Positions 63,946-64,000 of a stretch of DNA of 64,000 nt are shown here, piece after piece; positions within the stretch are counted from its first letter, which is position 1, and the number at the start of each line of letters is the position of its first letter. This DNA is from Stygiolobus sp037389425 (GTDB lineage: Archaea; Thermoproteota; Thermoprotei_A; Sulfolobales; Sulfolobaceae). The notes beneath the pieces are model-generated. The model ran no database searches. It was not told where the DNA came from and saw only the letters and a program-made list of their open reading frames with translations. Location of the stretch: contig NZ_JBBHKR010000078.1 of assembly GCF_037389425.1 (NCBI RefSeq), positions 1-64,000 on the forward strand, given 5' to 3'. The translations under genes were made by a program, and so were the position numbers.

Positions 63946-64000
63946 TGCCCCAATGCTTTTCTCAACTCCTCTATTATTGAGGGGTCATCTAACGTAGATA
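63942..64000 (-). CDS. 3' end of a gene entering from the right edge
   Basis: The minus-strand frame from the window edge reads STLDDPSIIEELRKALGQ and stops with TAG at 63942, overlapping the amidohydrolase N-terminus by a few bases, so the two are probably co-transcribed. Too little sequence to assign. Confidence 0.5.
   Translation of the reverse strand, partial: STLDDPSIIEELRKALGQ

Overview
The window looks like chromosomal DNA of a thermoacidophilic, sulfur-metabolising crenarchaeon of the order Sulfolobales. The evidence is a DoxD/DoxA pair, a sulfur-reductase-like Mo-enzyme operon, a sulfide:quinone oxidoreductase, PaREP1-family genes, IS607 and IS200/IS605-type TnpB elements, frequent GTG/TTG starts, AGG/AGA-rich arginine codons, and TATA boxes 25-30 bp before start codons (leaderless transcripts). 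I cannot fix the genus from sequence alone.

Layout. 1-2.2 kb: the start of a repeat-rich coiled-coil gene that runs off the left edge, and an orphan ABC/RecF-like ATPase. 3-12 kb: a sulfur-energy block on the minus strand, membrane anchor (NrfD-like), Tat-exported Mo subunit, Fe-S subunit, TorD-like chaperone, polyferredoxin, then DoxD and DoxA; a small winged-helix regulator is divergent from it. 12.8-16 kb: a plus-strand module with a quinone-methyltransferase-like enzyme, a TusA-like protein, SQR and DUF1641. 16.7-18.6 kb: a formate-dehydrogenase-type Mo protein. These parts suggest a quinone-based chain fed by H2S, thiosulfate and possibly formate, with a sulfur or polythionate reductase as the other end.

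18.9-37.6 kb is an accessory, decaying region: two HEPN-nucleotidyltransferase pairs (one nucleotidyltransferase broken), an AbiEii-like pair with a 24-bp palindromic operator, VapB with a frameshifted VapC, PaREP1 genes, a merH gene with a ruined merA, a radical SAM-MFS pair whose transporter is clipped by a truncated TnpB element, a complete TnpB-only element, ABC transporter parts, and relics of IS ends. TenA and an unknown membrane protein are embedded.

38-45 kb: a TldE/PmbA-like protein, a complete rfbC / rfbDAB set for dTDP-L-rhamnose, a fragment of a tricorn protease gene, and a secreted membrane-anchored surface protein. 45.2-47.6 kb: a small IS607 island (an internally deleted element, an AT-rich MFS gene, a frameshifted tnpA). 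48-54.6 kb: a Gfo/Idh/MocA pseudogene, membrane proteins, SfsA, a TPR protein, a CruF-like carotenoid protein and a small conserved protein. 55-64 kb: prolyl oligopeptidase; a four-gene translationally coupled operon of two thiolase-fold proteins lacking normal catalytic residues plus two DUF35 proteins; a DODA-type dioxygenase; an APC permease; and an amidohydrolase-2 gene with no standard start codon before its conserved N-terminus.

No rRNA, tRNA or CRISPR array was found. The most system-like candidates are the palindrome-controlled AbiEii-like pair, the sulfur reductase/DoxDA block with an altered Fe-S ligand, the degenerate thiolase-DUF35 operon, and the internally deleted IS607 element.
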